A stretch of DNA of 64,000 nt from Anolis sagrei (GCF_037176765.1 NC_090023.1:99991366-100055365); one strand, 5' to 3'; positions 45,705 to 58,058 are shown, counted from the stretch's first letter. Made by a program: numbers and translations. Notes: generated by a model from the sequence alone, not told the origin.

Positions 45705-45862
45705 GTGCATCTAGACTGTAGCATTAATGCAGTTCAGCACCACTTCAACTGTCATGGCTCAGTGTGAGGGAATCCTGGGAATTGGGAGCTTTAAAAGGTC
45801 TTTAGCCTTCTCTATCAAAAAGTGGTAGTGCCTCACCAAACTACAACTCCCAGAATTCCCTG
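45705..45862. mobile_element. TCTACAC-family MITE, partial
   Basis: GGGTGCATCTAGACTGTAGC, TTCAGCACCACTTCAACTGT and the CTACAACTCCCAGAATTCCC arm. The right end is missing. Confidence 0.55.
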
Positions 45863-45984
45863 CTGCTATTTATTAGTCTGGCTTTGCTGTTTTTATTGTG
45901 TTTTTATTATGATTATGCTATTATTGACTTAGAGAGATCCTCATATCTCTGATAGGATTGAAACTTTTTCCAAATATTTAGTAA

Positions 45985-46187
45985 AGATAAAGGTTTCCCC
46001 CTGACATTAAGTCCAGTCATGTCTGACTTCTGGGGTTGGTGTTCATCTCCATTTCTAAGCCAGCATTGTCTGTAAACACCTCCAAAGTAATGTAGCCAGC
46101 ATGACTGCATGCATTACTTTCCCACCAGAATGGTACCTATTGATCTATTCACATTTGCATGTTTTTGAACTGCTAGCTTGGCAGAAT
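45985..46187 (-). mobile_element. Sauria SINE, 5'-truncated
   Basis: TTTCCCCCTGACATTAAGTC, CATGTCTGACTTCTGGGG and TATTGATCTATTCACATTTG are the reverse complement of the SINE 3' two thirds. The tRNA head is absent. Confidence 0.7.
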
Positions 46188-47249
46188 ATTTATTCATCAA
46201 TTCCATTTCAGGATGTTACTTGTGTAAAATTTTCCTAACACACAATTATTAACATAGCTATAATTCTAAGCAAAAATTATTAAAAATAACATTGCTTTCA
46301 TGACTTGGCTGCAGTTTTAATACAACACTTACAGTACGCACCAGCTAGACTGAATGTGATTGGACACTATAGTTGTTTGATAGATAGATTGGCATTAGAA
46401 AAATGTGAGGGTGAGCATATGTGAGTCTGCTTGTCAACTAATGTATCCCAGTGGATTTCTGTGAGGAAAAGATAACCCTGCATCCCACCCTGAGCTCCCT
46501 GGTAGTAGGATGGGATGAAAATGACATAATATAATACAAAATAAGATTACAATTATTCTACAAATAAAATTGCTGATTGAATGCTCACATGGATAAGTAA
46601 GCTTTACAGAAAGTTCAGCAGCAGCAATAAAGTGCACAGCAATTACTTCCTACAAAATTAGTTATCTGCTTCCAAAAAGTAACTCTTGCAATAATTCTTT
46701 TTCTTCCATCAAATAAATTAACTTGCCTCAAATATTTCCCAGGTCAGATGAGTACTGATTCCAGCATTTGGCCATGATGATGCCTGCACTGGTCCAGGAA
46801 GTTTGGCAGATTTCCATCAGTTCCAGCTTTGCTACCTTTCATGTGTGTCTTGGAACCACTTTGAAAGCCAGAGTAAAAGAATTTAAATGTGCCAAAAAAG
46901 TGATAAAGCTTTGCAAAATGGTCTAACTTGAAGGATGTTCCACAGAGTTGTCCACAGCTCTTCTATGGAGATTAGTCTTCACAATACAGTGTGTGTGTGT
47001 GTGGCGACGGCGGTGTGGTGTGGTGGGGTGTGATGCTGATGGAGGATCTCTGAGACAACAGCAATGGCACTATAGCTAATATTTGTTAGTACTGCACAGA
47101 GTATAACTTGCCCATGACCACCCATTGGGTTTCCATTGTTGTGCTCTAGTAACACTCAAAACACTACACCAAGCCGACTCTCTGAAGCACAACATTCACT
47201 CAGAGGAAAATCATAGTTCATTGTCAGTGCACCCAACAGTTGTAACATT

Positions 47250-49050
47250 TGCTGCCATTTGTGCTAGGGTGGATTTCCTGGGTAGCCATCTTAACTACAG
47301 GACCCATGATGATATTGAGCAAGAATTTGGAAGTCTTTGCCAGGAAGCAAAGGCCAATCAGACTCACCAAAGAGAGCCCATTAGCCCTGGTGAGACAGAA
47401 AAGCAGCACCCAAGATTTTTCCTGATTTTTCCCAATAAAAGGTCTCACCAAGTTGAAAAAAAGCCACCGAGTTGTCTTTATTTCGACCCAGCTGGTACGG
47501 ATGTTAAACCGCAATCCCTTGCCAAAGTCGACATGTTTGGCAGGGCAAAAAGGAGTACATTTATAGGAAATACAGTACTGTCAAATTCAAACTTCCTGCC
47601 CCCCGCCCCCTTGCCGGCTTCATGCTGATTGGCTGGAGTCATCAGCTGGAGGGAGGCATGGCTGGCTTAGGTGCACCTCAGCCAATGGGGAATCCAGTGC
47701 CACTTCGGCTTCTGAGCCAATGAGGAGCGAGGAGGTGGTATAAGCAGGAAACAAAGAACCGAGATAAAAATAATTGGATTAAATGTAACTTAATGGCTTG
47801 TCCAATGGCTGGCGATAACCCGGAGATTCCTCAGGTTGGCCTGGTATTGTCTTATAGGGGTGAAATATACAAAAGTGGCTGGCACGGCTGTCAAGCTTTG
47901 GTAATCTTCAGTCCTGGATATGGGATCAATTGATGTTATCTGTCATTGGTTTCAGCCAAGGGGAGGAAGACAATGGGTGAGGCAGATGGGGCACCCTGAT
48001 CTTCCCTGAAGGTAGGATGTCCCATTGTTGATGAATGATTGAGTCACCATGAGGCGCTCCCTTTCAGGCGACCATGCTCCGAGACCTGAGGGACACCATA
48101 GTTTCTGTCCATGCAAGAAGTCTTTGTTAAGTCCTTTTAAACAATGGGGAAGATCATCTCAGGAAATGAAGGAGAATTTCCTAAGAGTTTGGCATGCTGG
48201 GGTCACGAAGGGGTGGCTTTCCATATTTTATACTTACACACATATATGGGGTTCATAAGGTATACATGGGAAGAAAGGGAAAAAGACATTAATATTGACC
48301 CATCCCACTCATCAGAGTTCATAAAGTGTCGAAAATCATAAAAAGGGAGTCCATGGGTTTCAGGGAAGAGAAGTTCCAAAAAGTTTCCAATATTTTTCAA
48401 AAGTTGATTAAAGTTTATTAAAGTTCTAGGAAAGTTGTAGAATCCATGGGGGCAGGTTGGGGCAGATGCCCCGGAGTCCATTGAGTCTTTGTAAGGTAGT
48501 GCCCAGCGCTGGAGGTCGAGATCCTCATTGAAAAAAATGTAGAAAACTACAGATCCCATCTTGGCAAGGATCCGGATGGCCTGCTGGTCCTCTGGGGGTC
48601 CTAGGGGTGACCGCAACAGGTTCCCCAGGTCAACAGGCACCTAGCGTGCCAGCAAGATGGTGTCAACAGCGTGGTGGCATCGGGGAGCCAGCTGGGCTCC
48701 ATGTTGAGTTTTTGGAGGCAAAAACGGTTATTCCTGGGGCGGAGGGGTTGGCGGAGCAAAAGCGAGATAGCCATTAGAATAAGACCAGGAGAACAATGGC
48801 ACTGATTTTGAAGCGATCTGTTGACTCGCGGATACGGGGGCCCGATGGGTTTCTGTATTTGTGGTTCAGAGGAACGCAGTTCCGGCCTCCCCGGGACATG
48901 AAAATCGCATCCTGGGCAGTGGTCTGCAGCCCAGGAGAGGGAAAGTTCATGGAAAGAGCAGTTTCTGAACAGTAAAAGAAACAAAGTAACACTAGAGAGA
49001 GGGAAGGTTACAATTAATGGTTACTTTATTGGGGGATTTGTTACAATGTT
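47250..49050. other. Unclassified region with LTR-like words
   Basis: The region is more G+C rich than its surroundings and carries promoter-like words (CCAAT in GAGCCAATGAGG with GTATAAG at about 47720-47742; AATAAAAGG at 47436) and a minus-strand AATAAAG near 49030. A plus-strand frame of 167 codons (47125-47628) and minus-strand frames at 48203-48640 and 48601-48992 match no protein I know. It may be an old, broken LTR element, but no diagnostic protein is visible. Confidence 0.25.
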
Positions 49051-50141
49051 AGGTAGGGAGAAAAAAAGAGCAAAGCAGAAAGAAAGTCTCTTGGTTGAAG
49101 CTGCTGCTGTGGCCACCTTCCATAGAAGCTGGCCCAAGTGGGCAATAGAGAACTGCGGAACTCCCTGCTGCAGGTCAGATCAGCTTGAAGGCAGGGAGTT
49201 TTGGGTTGGTTACCCTCATTGACACATGCCCAAGTTTTTGATAGTATTGCTGTAAGATTGACTGCCAACACAACAGAAATTGTTTCCAGACTTTGTGCAG
49301 CCATTCACTGAGTAGCACGATGGACCCATGTGGCATGTATGTATCCAACAGTGAGGCCTTTGGTATACTAATATTGAATGTGTGAAATACATAAATTCAT
49401 GCTGAAACCGTGGGCCCTAGTATTAATTAGGAGTGGTGGAAATGGGTGCCAGACCTTTAAAGTGGGTTTACACATACAACTGAAAATTCCTCCTCCTTCA
49501 CCACCATTTCACCTGCAATGTATGTCCACTCACAAATTGGAGAATCAGGGAAACATAGTGGTTCTCCTCCAAACCTGACCATCTTAGTTTTGGTCTTACC
49601 AATCCAGAAGAGGATGCAACTTAAAATCTTGGCTATATAGTTGCCATTGTACTGCACATTTTAAATCTGATAGATGATGTACACATTATGCCAATACCCA
49701 GGGCTTTTGTTTTTGTGCTGACTAGATAATCCTTGTAACCAATTTCTCTTCGTCATTCTTTCCCTTTGGTTCTTTCCCTCAGTGCGTGCAGGGGTTTCTT
49801 TAAGGTTAGGGAAGATGTAGTGATCTCAATTGAAAAGAAATGGGATAGCATTCACTTAACAATTCTATTTCAAGTGCTCTGGATTTATCGTAATGCTAGT
49901 AATGTTACGCTCTAAGAACAAAAGTGTGGGTTTCATTAATTAAAGTAAAGACAGAATAGTGAAGGACATGGCAAGTGTAAAATACAAGCTTTAGGAAGGA
50001 CAGAATAGATGCATTAACAAACCAGCAATCGTTAAGTCTTTATCAGACGAAAAGTTATCATACATCCTCAAAATTCATATCTTAGTGCACTTTGAATTGG
50101 CAAGACCCATTCAATTAGAATGGAAATAGTACTGCAGGTTG

Positions 50142-50458
50142 GTAGGTAGTCCCCTGACATTAAGTCCAGTCATGTTTGACTCTGGGGTGTGGTGCTCATC
50201 TCCATTTCTAAGCGGAAGAGCCAGCGCTGTCTGTAGACACCTCCAAGGTCATGTGGCTGGCATGACTGCATGGAGCGCCGTTACCTTCCCGCCGGAGCGG
50301 TACCTATTGATCTACTCACATTTGCATGTTTTCGAACTGCTAGGTTGGCAGAAGCTAGGGCTGACAGCGGAAGCTCACGCTGCTCCCCGGGGTCGAACCT
50401 GCGACCTTTCGATCAACAAGCTCAGCAGCTCAGTGCTTTAACCCACTGCGCCACCGGC
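50142..50458 (-). mobile_element. Sauria SINE, near full length
   Basis: In reverse it has the 3' tail (CCCTGACATTAAGTCCAGTC, ATGTTTGACTCTGGGG), body (TATTGATCTACTCACATTTG) and tRNA-like head with box B (GGGTCGAACCTGCGACC) and box A (AACCCACTGCGCCACCGG). The CGGACACGACT-type 3' end of this family resembles that of Bov-B LINEs, its probable partner. Confidence 0.85.
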
Positions 50459-50514
50459 AGTCAGTTTGGTAAATTGTTCCCTTGGACTCTTTTTATCTTC
50501 CAAAGATTCAGCCA

Positions 50515-50648
50515 GTGGTTCCCAACCTTTGGTCCTCCAGGTGTTTTGGACTTCAACTCCCAGAAATCCCAGCCAGCTTACCGGTTGTTAGGAATCATGG
50601 GAGCTGAAGTCCAAAACACCTGGAGGACCAAAGGTTGGGAAGTACTGA
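50515..50648. mobile_element. Palindromic hAT MITE
   Basis: CAGTGGTTCCCAACCTTTGG, CCAGGTGTTTTGGACTTCAA mirrored by AGTCCAAAACACCTGGAGGA and CCAAAGGTTGGGAAGTACTG. Arms of about 60 bases; non-coding. Confidence 0.75.
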
Positions 50649-51699
50649 ATACGCTGATTAAGTTATAGAATTTTGTTTAAAAATTAGCCAGCTCATTTTC
50701 ATGACTCAGGGAATTGGACCCTGATACTTATGACAGTATTTTTGGAAGTCATCCAGATAGTCACATTAATGCATTATGTACAAGTTGCTTGTTTCTTCAC
50801 AAAGGTATCAAGTTCAGAAAGTATAATAATTTGAAGACTATATCTCCCTACCCATTGAAAAACACCCTTGATGTGCTTCAGAATTAACAGGGAACTTGAT
50901 AAAGCAACTCCAGTACTGGATGAAAATACTGAAAGTATTTTCTTGATTTTTTTCATTTCATTTATCTTGAAAATTGTCATGGATTATTTTCTCTTTATAT
51001 ACTCCACTGTACACTGTCTTTTTTAATATGCATTGTTCTAATGCAGTTGTTTAGTCTTGTGCTTCTCTGTTTTATGTTTCTAATTTGTTTCTGTTTTATA
51101 TTTCCAAGTACATGCTGTATACCTCATAGAGACTGTTCTACAATGGGCAGCAACACATGCAGTATATTTATATAAAATAGATTTTCTGTTTTTCATTTCA
51201 AACAAAAAGAATTTAATGTGGATTTTATTTTCAAAAACCATACAAAAGAAAACTTAAAACTGAGATAATATTAGTTCTTTAAATCAAATGCACCAAAAAG
51301 AAACCCCTTCAAAGGCAATTAAGTTTTGGAAGAGATAAGTGCTGGCAATCATTCCATACAGACAATTCTGCCACTAGAGTGCAGTAATGAAAATGTAATT
51401 ACATGAAGCAGAAGGAATGTGAAGATGAAGTGTCAAAGAGATGTGTGGGGAGGAGGAGAGACATGTTCACTTTTGCTTTCCATATTATCCTAGTCTGTAT
51501 CCACCTGCACTATTGAAGATGGAAATCACCACACCCAACTCAGAGGAGGAGCACAAAGTTTTACAGCTCTTCTTAGGCTGTAAAATGTAGCAACAACTCA
51601 TGGGAACTGCAGTCCTGCAATCCCTATGTAGTGATTTCAGCTAGGATCACAGTTAAAGGGTCTGTGCCTGGCGAACATATGCTAAACCAGATCGGCTAG

Positions 51700-52430
51700 G
51701 ACAGAGAAACAAATTCAACAGATTGAAGACAAGCTACAGAGGTTTATTATGATTTGGCCAAAAAGGGTGCAAGTACAGCATTCTGCTTCAAAAGGTACAA
51801 GAATAAAAATACAAGGATATGCATGATATCTTATACAGTTCTTATTAGGAAATTCTCCCAAAATAACAGAACATCCAAAAATATAAACAGGATACTTAAT
51901 TGAGCAGTCAGCTCACAGCAAGCAGAAAGTGAAGTGTCGTGGCTGCAAAAAAATATATTATTCAGCTTGTGAGCAAAGATGCAGAGTTCAATCTAAAAAG
52001 TTCAAACAGGTTTATTTAAAAATATATAAGAACTATATTTCTTGATAGAAAAGAATAGGAAATAATTCTGTTATTTCTAAGGTTCAAAAAGAGGGAAATA
52101 AAACCCCAAACACTACATTTCTTCAAACACACAGAGTAGAGATCTGCATGCAAAAGTGGAAAAAGCAGAAGTTAGATCATGAGATTTCAGTTAGAAAGTG
52201 GGAGGAAAAAGATAGAGAATAAATAGACTCATTAACAGACATTCAGGAGCCGGGGGGGGGGGGGGGGAGGGATTCCCTCAGCCTGGTCTAATGTTAGCTA
52301 GCTGTTCCTTATTGAGGACTGCAGACTTGAGCAGTGTGAGGTTGACTTCCAACAGTTCTGACAGCTATTCAGACTTCCTGCTCTCTCCCCTGATTGGCTG
52401 GAAAGGGGGCTGGCTGGGATCCATGTCGAG
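51700..52430 (-). other. Candidate old LTR-like sequence
   Basis: On the minus strand a CCAAT-containing GC-rich start (CCAGCCAATCAGGGGAG at about 52400) leads to AATAAACCTGTTTG near 52010; a second AATAAACCTCTG lies near 51740. Composition and order suggest a broken LTR. No coding region is visible and ends were not found. Confidence 0.25.
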
Positions 52431-52431
52431 A

Positions 52432-52965
52432 TTATTTATTTATTTATTTATTTAGTAGTTTTCTATACTGGCCTTCTCACCTCAACGAGGGACTCAGGTC
52501 GGTTTACAGCATATATAAAATACAATCATATATAAGAACAACAGAGTGCAAAGTCATTACGTATTAAAATAGTACAATACAGTACAATAGAAAATCGTCA
52601 TCACAATTACCTAAGCCAAATCGTCAATCCAGTCATGGTCATAGTCATACTCGTAGTCACAGTTCATCATAATTCATCACAGGGAGGAGGTTCTAGGTTC
52701 AGCCACATTCCAGAGCCAGGTCTTTAGTAATTTCCTGAACGTCAGGAGGGAGGGAGCAGATCTGATCTCTAGTGGGAGGGAGTTCCAAAGCCGGGGAGCC
52801 ACCACCGAGAAGGCCCTGTCCCTCATCCCCACCAACTGCAATTGCGAGGGTGGTGGGACCGAGAGCGGCCCCCCCCCCCCCGGAAGATCTTAATAGCCTT
52901 GATGGTTCATAGGGGAGAATCCGTTCGGACAGGTAAACAGGGCCGGAGTCGTATTGTCTAAAAGA
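52432..52965 (-). mobile_element. L2 LINE 3' end
   Basis: A TTATTTATTTATTTATTTAG tail, then ATACTGGCCTTCTCACCTCA and GACTCAGGTCGGTTTACAGC, then AGGAGGGAGGGAGCAGATCT and GGGAGTTCCAAAGCCGGGGA, whose opposite strand reads the L2 C-terminal AxRLWNSLP region. The end ATCCGTTCGGACAGG matches the L2 SERI stretch seen at 27870. Confidence 0.75.
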
Positions 52966-53939
52966 AGACGTTTCATATATTCATTTGCAATATTTTATCT
53001 CTTGACCAGGGGTTCCTTTGACGTCACAGGCTACAGGCTCAGATTCCTGTGGCGAGAGGATTAGTCTGTTCAAGGAAGCAATCCACTGCAGAGATGCTCC
53101 CAGGAGGGCACAGTCTATGAGGAAAAAATGGTGTAGATATGCTGATGAGTTTTTAATTAAGTGTCCAGTTCCAGGCAAGACAAAGGTGTAAAGCCAAAAA
53201 GACAAAAGTGTTGGATTTCGACAATCAAGGAAGATTAATAAATGCATATCTACTAAGCCCCCTCTTCTGCGGGAGCAGCAGACTCTCAGCCTCAGGTTAA
53301 ATGGACAAACACCCTGAGTTTAAAAGAGGATTATCTATCTACATATATACACAAAGATTTGATAGTTAACTGGCTTGGGAAATAGCTGTTCCCAGTCCCC
53401 TTTCCCAGGAGATAATGCAAACTGAGCATGAAGAGGTGGCTGCTTTAAGTTACATTTTGATGCATATATTTAGAAACAGTTTATACACTTCATATAAAGA
53501 ATTGACACAGTATGCAGTTTATAAAAGATACAAGTTACACAAAATCATAAAATTGATACAATTTATGAAAGGATTTGGAATTGATAGAGGTTGTAGAGTA
53601 CAGCTGCTGCCCTAATGCTTTGAAATTTCGCAACTCTGAACCTCTAGAACAGGTTTTTAATAAAAAGAAAAAAATCATATATTTTTTGTAATCTATTGAT
53701 AAACTATACATCTTTTAGGGGGTGGGGTAGAATGGCTTGATACCACCTAGAAGGCCACAATTTCCCCAAGCCCTGTTTTAACAAAGAAGCACTACATTTC
53801 TGTTTGCTCTTACACTTATTTTCATTTACTCTTGCTTAATATTTGATAGCATGTCTCTAGGATCCAGAATTTTAGAAAGGTATAAGCATGAGTGTACATA
53901 TTTCACAAAACACACTCACAAGGAATTGTCATCCCACAC

Positions 53940-54150
53940 TGCCAAATTAATTTAGTTTCATACCACTTTAACTGCCATGGTTCAGTGCTGTGGAATCATG
54001 AGAGTCACAGTTTGGTGAGGCACCAGCACACTTTGGCAGAGAGAGCTAAAGACCCTTTAAAACTACAATTTCCAGGATTCCATAGCATTGAGCCATGACA
54101 GTTCAATGGGGTCAAATTGCAATAATCCTACCATGTAGATGCACCTTTTG
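53940..54150. mobile_element. TCTACAC-family MITE
   Basis: TACCACTTTAACTGCCATGG, CACAGTTTGGTGAGGCACCA, CATAGCATTGAGCCATGACA and the right end ATGTAGATGCACCTTTT. The left end is diverged. Confidence 0.65.
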
Positions 54151-54361
54151 TTTATCTAGGATGGGGTGCATAGTAAAATTGATGTTTTTATCTGAGAAAA
54201 TGTTATGCCCCCATAATCCTAGATTACAGAACAGGACATGAGAGTATGCCAAAAGCCAAGAGAAAGGCAGATACTGGATGTATTTTTTGAGGAAAAGCAT
54301 CCATGAAAAACAAATATTATTGTTATTCATAAGAATCAGTATAAAAACACCATAACTAACA

Positions 54362-54428
54362 TTAGCTGGTAGGGTCACCATAAGTCAGAAACAACTTGAA
54401 GACACACAATAACAAAAGCAACAAAAAA
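54362..54428 (+). mobile_element. 5S-Sauria-type SINE tail
   Basis: GGGTCACCATAAGTCAGAAA with CAACTTGAAGACACACAATA and an A/C-rich tail is the 3' end of this SINE family. The head is absent. Confidence 0.55.
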
Positions 54429-55284
54429 GTTGCTTGGTTTCTTGCATGAATTTTAGTTACGAATATGTAGCTGATATATGTTAGTTTCAGTCAAATACAA
54501 TTTGCTTTCAAATTCTCTAGGACCATAAAACAAATTACTTCTGAACTAGAGAACAATGCTTGACTTGTTCTATAATGAATAGTTCTGCCGTGCTTTAACA
54601 GGAGTTGCTTTGTGTTGCCTTCAACATAACATAATTATCAGTATCTGCTGCTTTAAAAAAGAAGGGAAGATAATTTTTATTTGCTGGTCCTATTTCATAA
54701 TGATAATGCTTGATTCTAATACATCCATCAGTGTGGTCTCTAAGCACCATTTGACAGTCAATAAAAATTGCTCATGTGTCTGTAGAAATCATCTGTTCTC
54801 AGAACATTTGTTTCCATTACAGTCACTGATGAATATTTGTCTGATTTCATCTCAGTTAATAATTAAGACCTTTTTTAAAAGGTGGAAGCAAATGGCAGGC
54901 TTGAAATATATGTTACTGTAGTCTAACCTTTCAAACATGTTTACTCAAATTGCAACGAGAGCTGCACTTTGAATTATCTTAGCCAACACATGTTTTCTGA
55001 GATAAACAGAATACGGGGCCAAGTGAAATACAGACATGATGAGGATCACTGCATAACAAGGGTGTTAATTTTTTCCTACACCATCAGTGATTCTCTGCAA
55101 GCAACTTCAAAATTTGGTTTTAGTTCTCCTCAGTAAGCTTTATGTGCAGTTCCAAAGCTCAAGAGAATAATTAGCAAAATACACACCTATGGACACAACT
55201 GCAGTTTGAGTTAAATTAGTGGTTTTGAATCTTTAATCCACTACAACCCACAAAGAAGTAGCATTCATGTTTGATTCCTCTTTA

Positions 55285-55653
55285 ATATGAGGATTGAATG
55301 AAAAGTAACGCCTCCACCTTTGTAACTCCTCAACAGATGGCAGTAATGGTATGCGGCAGGTACTGGCTTGTTCAGTAGACTCTCCTCTACAGTTCCATTT
55401 TGGCAGGAAACCTTACATTGAATGGTTGTGTTGTTAAAGTGTGAAGTATGGAACCCTGCACAGACGGTCGGTCAATGTGACTTAAGCAACATGCAGTCAT
55501 TGAATTCTTGACAGCAGAAGGTGTCACCCCAAAGGAGATTCATCAGAGAATGCAAGCTGTCTATGGTGATTGCATTGATGTGATTAATGTGTGTCATTGG
55601 GCGGGTAAGTTTAAAGATGCTGAGGTGGGAACATCTGACTTGCTAGTGTAAAC
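55285..55653 (+). mobile_element. Mariner transposon, N-terminal part
   Basis: From GATTGAATGAAAAGTAACGC the sequence leads to a degraded transposase N terminus with VIEFLTAEGVTPKEIHQRMQ and VYGDCID, the helix-turn-helix typical of mariner transposases of the SETMAR-related type. The catalytic domain is not seen here. The element is broken by the SINE at 55654. Confidence 0.7.
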
Positions 55654-56617
55654 GAGGAGCGCCCGGAGGTGCAGCAGGTTAAATCACTGAGCTGCTGAAC
55701 TTGCTGATTGAAAGTTGGTGGTTCGAATCCAGAAAGCAAGGTGAGTTCCCACTGTTAGCCCCAGCTTCTGCCAATCTAGCAGTTTGAAAACATGCAAATG
55801 TGAGAAGATCAATAGGTATAGCTCTGGCAGGAAGTTAATGGCGCTCCAAACAATCATGCTGCCTACATGACCTTGGAGGTGTCTATGGACAGTGCCGGCT
55901 CCTTGGCTTAGAAATGGAGATGAGCACCACCTCACAGCTGGACACGAATGAAGAAGCACCAATGTAGGGCACTCCAATGTATCTATGCAAGGAGGAAGCC
56001 CTAAGCTGGATTCTTAGTACAGAGGTTTTATTGCATGGCCATAGCAATATCGACAAACAAGCATACAAGAATGAAATCAAAAGGTTTGTTGCAACCCCCA
56101 GTGGGGCTGCAGAGCTTTTATCATTTTTGGCATACACATTCTCATTGGTTCCCAAAGACAAATAATTTCATTGGTCTAAGCTAGCTATATAGTTGCTCAT
56201 TGGTTGTTTATGATTTTGATTGACATAATAGCACACATGGGACCCTTACAATAACACAACTATAGCACGACTATAGTCCATTGTTCCCTAACAATGACTG
56301 TCTTAATGAATCAATCTTATCTTTTAGGTTTGTTTCAAACATAACTCCAGAGTGACTGGGAAACTTGGAAGTTCTAACTAGCCACCAGCTAGCCGGTTTT
56401 GTCTGGATGTACGGTTATCCTTGAAAAGTAACTTCTTCTCTGCCGCACCGTTTTCTTAAACCATCAGCATTTTCTGTAAACAAAGGTCTACTGTAGAAAC
56501 AGTCCAATATGGAAGTAAATCAAACATATGGACATTGGGAACATATCTGAAAATTCTCTTTTAAAACTATGTTTCCTCCACAATGGGACTTAATGTCAAG
56601 GGGAAACTTTTACCTTT
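55654..56617 (+). mobile_element. Sauria SINE inserted in mariner and itself interrupted
   Basis: The SINE head starts GAGGAGCGCCCGGAGGTGCA and the tail ends GGGAAACTTTTACCTTT. Perfect 10-base target duplications TAGTGTAAAC flank it (55644-55653 and 56618-56627). Its 3' part is interrupted by an LTR-like fossil at about 55949-56582, with AATG on both sides. Confidence 0.8.
55949..56582 (-). mobile_element. Solo-LTR-like fossil inside a SINE
   Basis: About 630 bp with TG...CA-type ends on both strands, lying within the 3' end of a SINE and flanked by AATG. The minus strand has three CCAAT boxes (near 56205, 56175, 56155), a TATATAG and an AATAAAACC, in the order expected of a retroviral-type LTR. 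No internal region is attached. Family not identified. Confidence 0.5.
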
Positions 56618-56754
56618 TAGTGTAAACAAAGAGATGGGAGTTGTACAGGGGGTAACTCTAAACTGGGTTTTATTGCTTTTCTCATCAAGAGTAGGACCTG
56701 TGGTAGTTTTAATGACATTACATGTTTCAATTGTTTAAGTCTTACATTGACGTG

Positions 56755-57170
56755 AGTTGATTTAATTATTGGGTTGCTGTGAGTTTTTTGGGCTGTATGG
56801 CCCGGAAAAATCACAGCAACCCAGTGATTCCGGCCATGAAAGGCTTTGACAACACATTGATTCAATTATCTTTGGGTTATTGTAGGTTTTTTCGGACTAT
56901 ATGGCCATGTTCTAGAAGAATTCTCTCCTGACGTTTCACCTGCATCTATGGCAAGCATCCTCAGAGGTTGTGAGGTCTGTTGGAACTAGGAAAATTGGGT
57001 TTATATATCTGTGGAATAAACCCAATTTTCCTAGTTCCAACAGACCTCACAACCTCTGAGGATGTCTGCCATAGATGCAGGTGAAACATCAGGAATGTCT
57101 CTAGAACATGGCCATATAGCCCAAAAAACCTACAACAACCCAGTGATTCCAGCCATGAAAGCCTTCGAAA
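56755..57170. mobile_element. Penelope-like terminal hairpins
   Basis: Two adjacent palindromes share outer words GGGTTGCTGTGAGTTTTTTG or TTATTGTAGGTTTTTTCGGA and inner ACCCAGTGATTCCGGCCATG. The second is large: 56873-57000 (GACGTTTCACCTGCATCTAT, CTCAGAGGTTGTGAGGTCTG) is mirrored by 57014-57140. The words match the short terminal part of Penelope-like retroelements common in lizards. No coding sequence. Confidence 0.55.
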
Positions 57171-57267
57171 ATATATTAATTTCTTGGATTTTTATTTAAC
57201 TTCTGTGATCTGCCCTTTTTGATTTGACTTAGTCCTTGATTTTGAGGATATAAATAAAGGTTATAAG

Positions 57268-58058
57268 GAGTCCCTGGTGGTGCAGCTGGTTAAACCACTG
57301 AGCTGCTGAACTTACTGACCGAAAGGTTGCAGGTTCGGATCTGGGAGTGGAGTGAGCTCCCACTGTTAGCCCCAGCTTCTGCCAACCTAGCAGTTTGAAA
57401 ACATGCAAATATGAGTAGATCAATAGGTACACCGGGATTGTGGCGCAGCTGGCTGAGTGTCAGCTGCATTAAGATCACTCTGATCATGGTCATGAGTTTG
57501 AAGCCAGCCTGGGTTGGAGTGGGTTTCCAACCATTGTGTAGCCCGTTGTCGACCTTTGCAACCCGAAAGACAGTTGCATCTGTCAAGTAGGAAAATAAGG
57601 TACCACCTTAAAAGTGTGAGGAGGCTAAAATTAACTAATTTGAGGCCATAAAGGAGCACTCCAGTGGGGAAGCATGTGAGGAATGCGGAGGTACTTCATC
57701 AGCGTCGCAGATGGACGATGAAAGCGACAGCTCCCCTGGCGGCCAAAAAAGTAAATCTGTATATGTCTGTACGTCAAAATTGGCATTGAATGCTTACCAT
57801 ATATGTGTACACTGTAATCCGCCCTGAGTCCCCTGCAGGGTGAGAAGGGCGGAATATAAAAGCTGTAAATAAATAAATAAATAAATAAATAATACCACTC
57901 TGGTGGGAAGTTAACGGCACTCTATGCAGTCATGCTGGCCACATGACATTGGAGGTGTCTATGAACAAAGCCGGCTCTTTGGCTTAGAAACGGAGATGAC
58001 TACCAACCCCCAGAGTTGGACACGACTAGACTTAATGCCAGGGGAAAGCTTTACCTTT
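57268..58058 (+). mobile_element. Sauria SINE split by another SINE
   Basis: The 5' half (57268-57428: AGTCCCTGGTGGTGCAGCTG, GTGAGCTCCCACTGTTAGCC, AGATCAATAGGTAC) and the 3' half (57893-58058: CACTCTGGTGGGAAGTTAAC, GTTGGACACGACTAGACTTA, GGGGAAAGCTTTACC) are continuous if the middle 465 bases are removed. Confidence 0.8.
57429..57892 (+). mobile_element. tRNA-headed SINE with an L2 tail
   Basis: The head GGGATTGTGGCGCAGCTGGC (box A-like) with ATGAGTTTGAAGCCAGCC (box B-like) is followed by a 300-base unique body and the L2 3' block GTAATCCGCCCTGAGTCCCC, GAAGGGCGGAATATAAAAGC and an (AAAT)n tail. The L2 tail suggests mobilisation by L2, unlike the host SINE. Confidence 0.75.
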
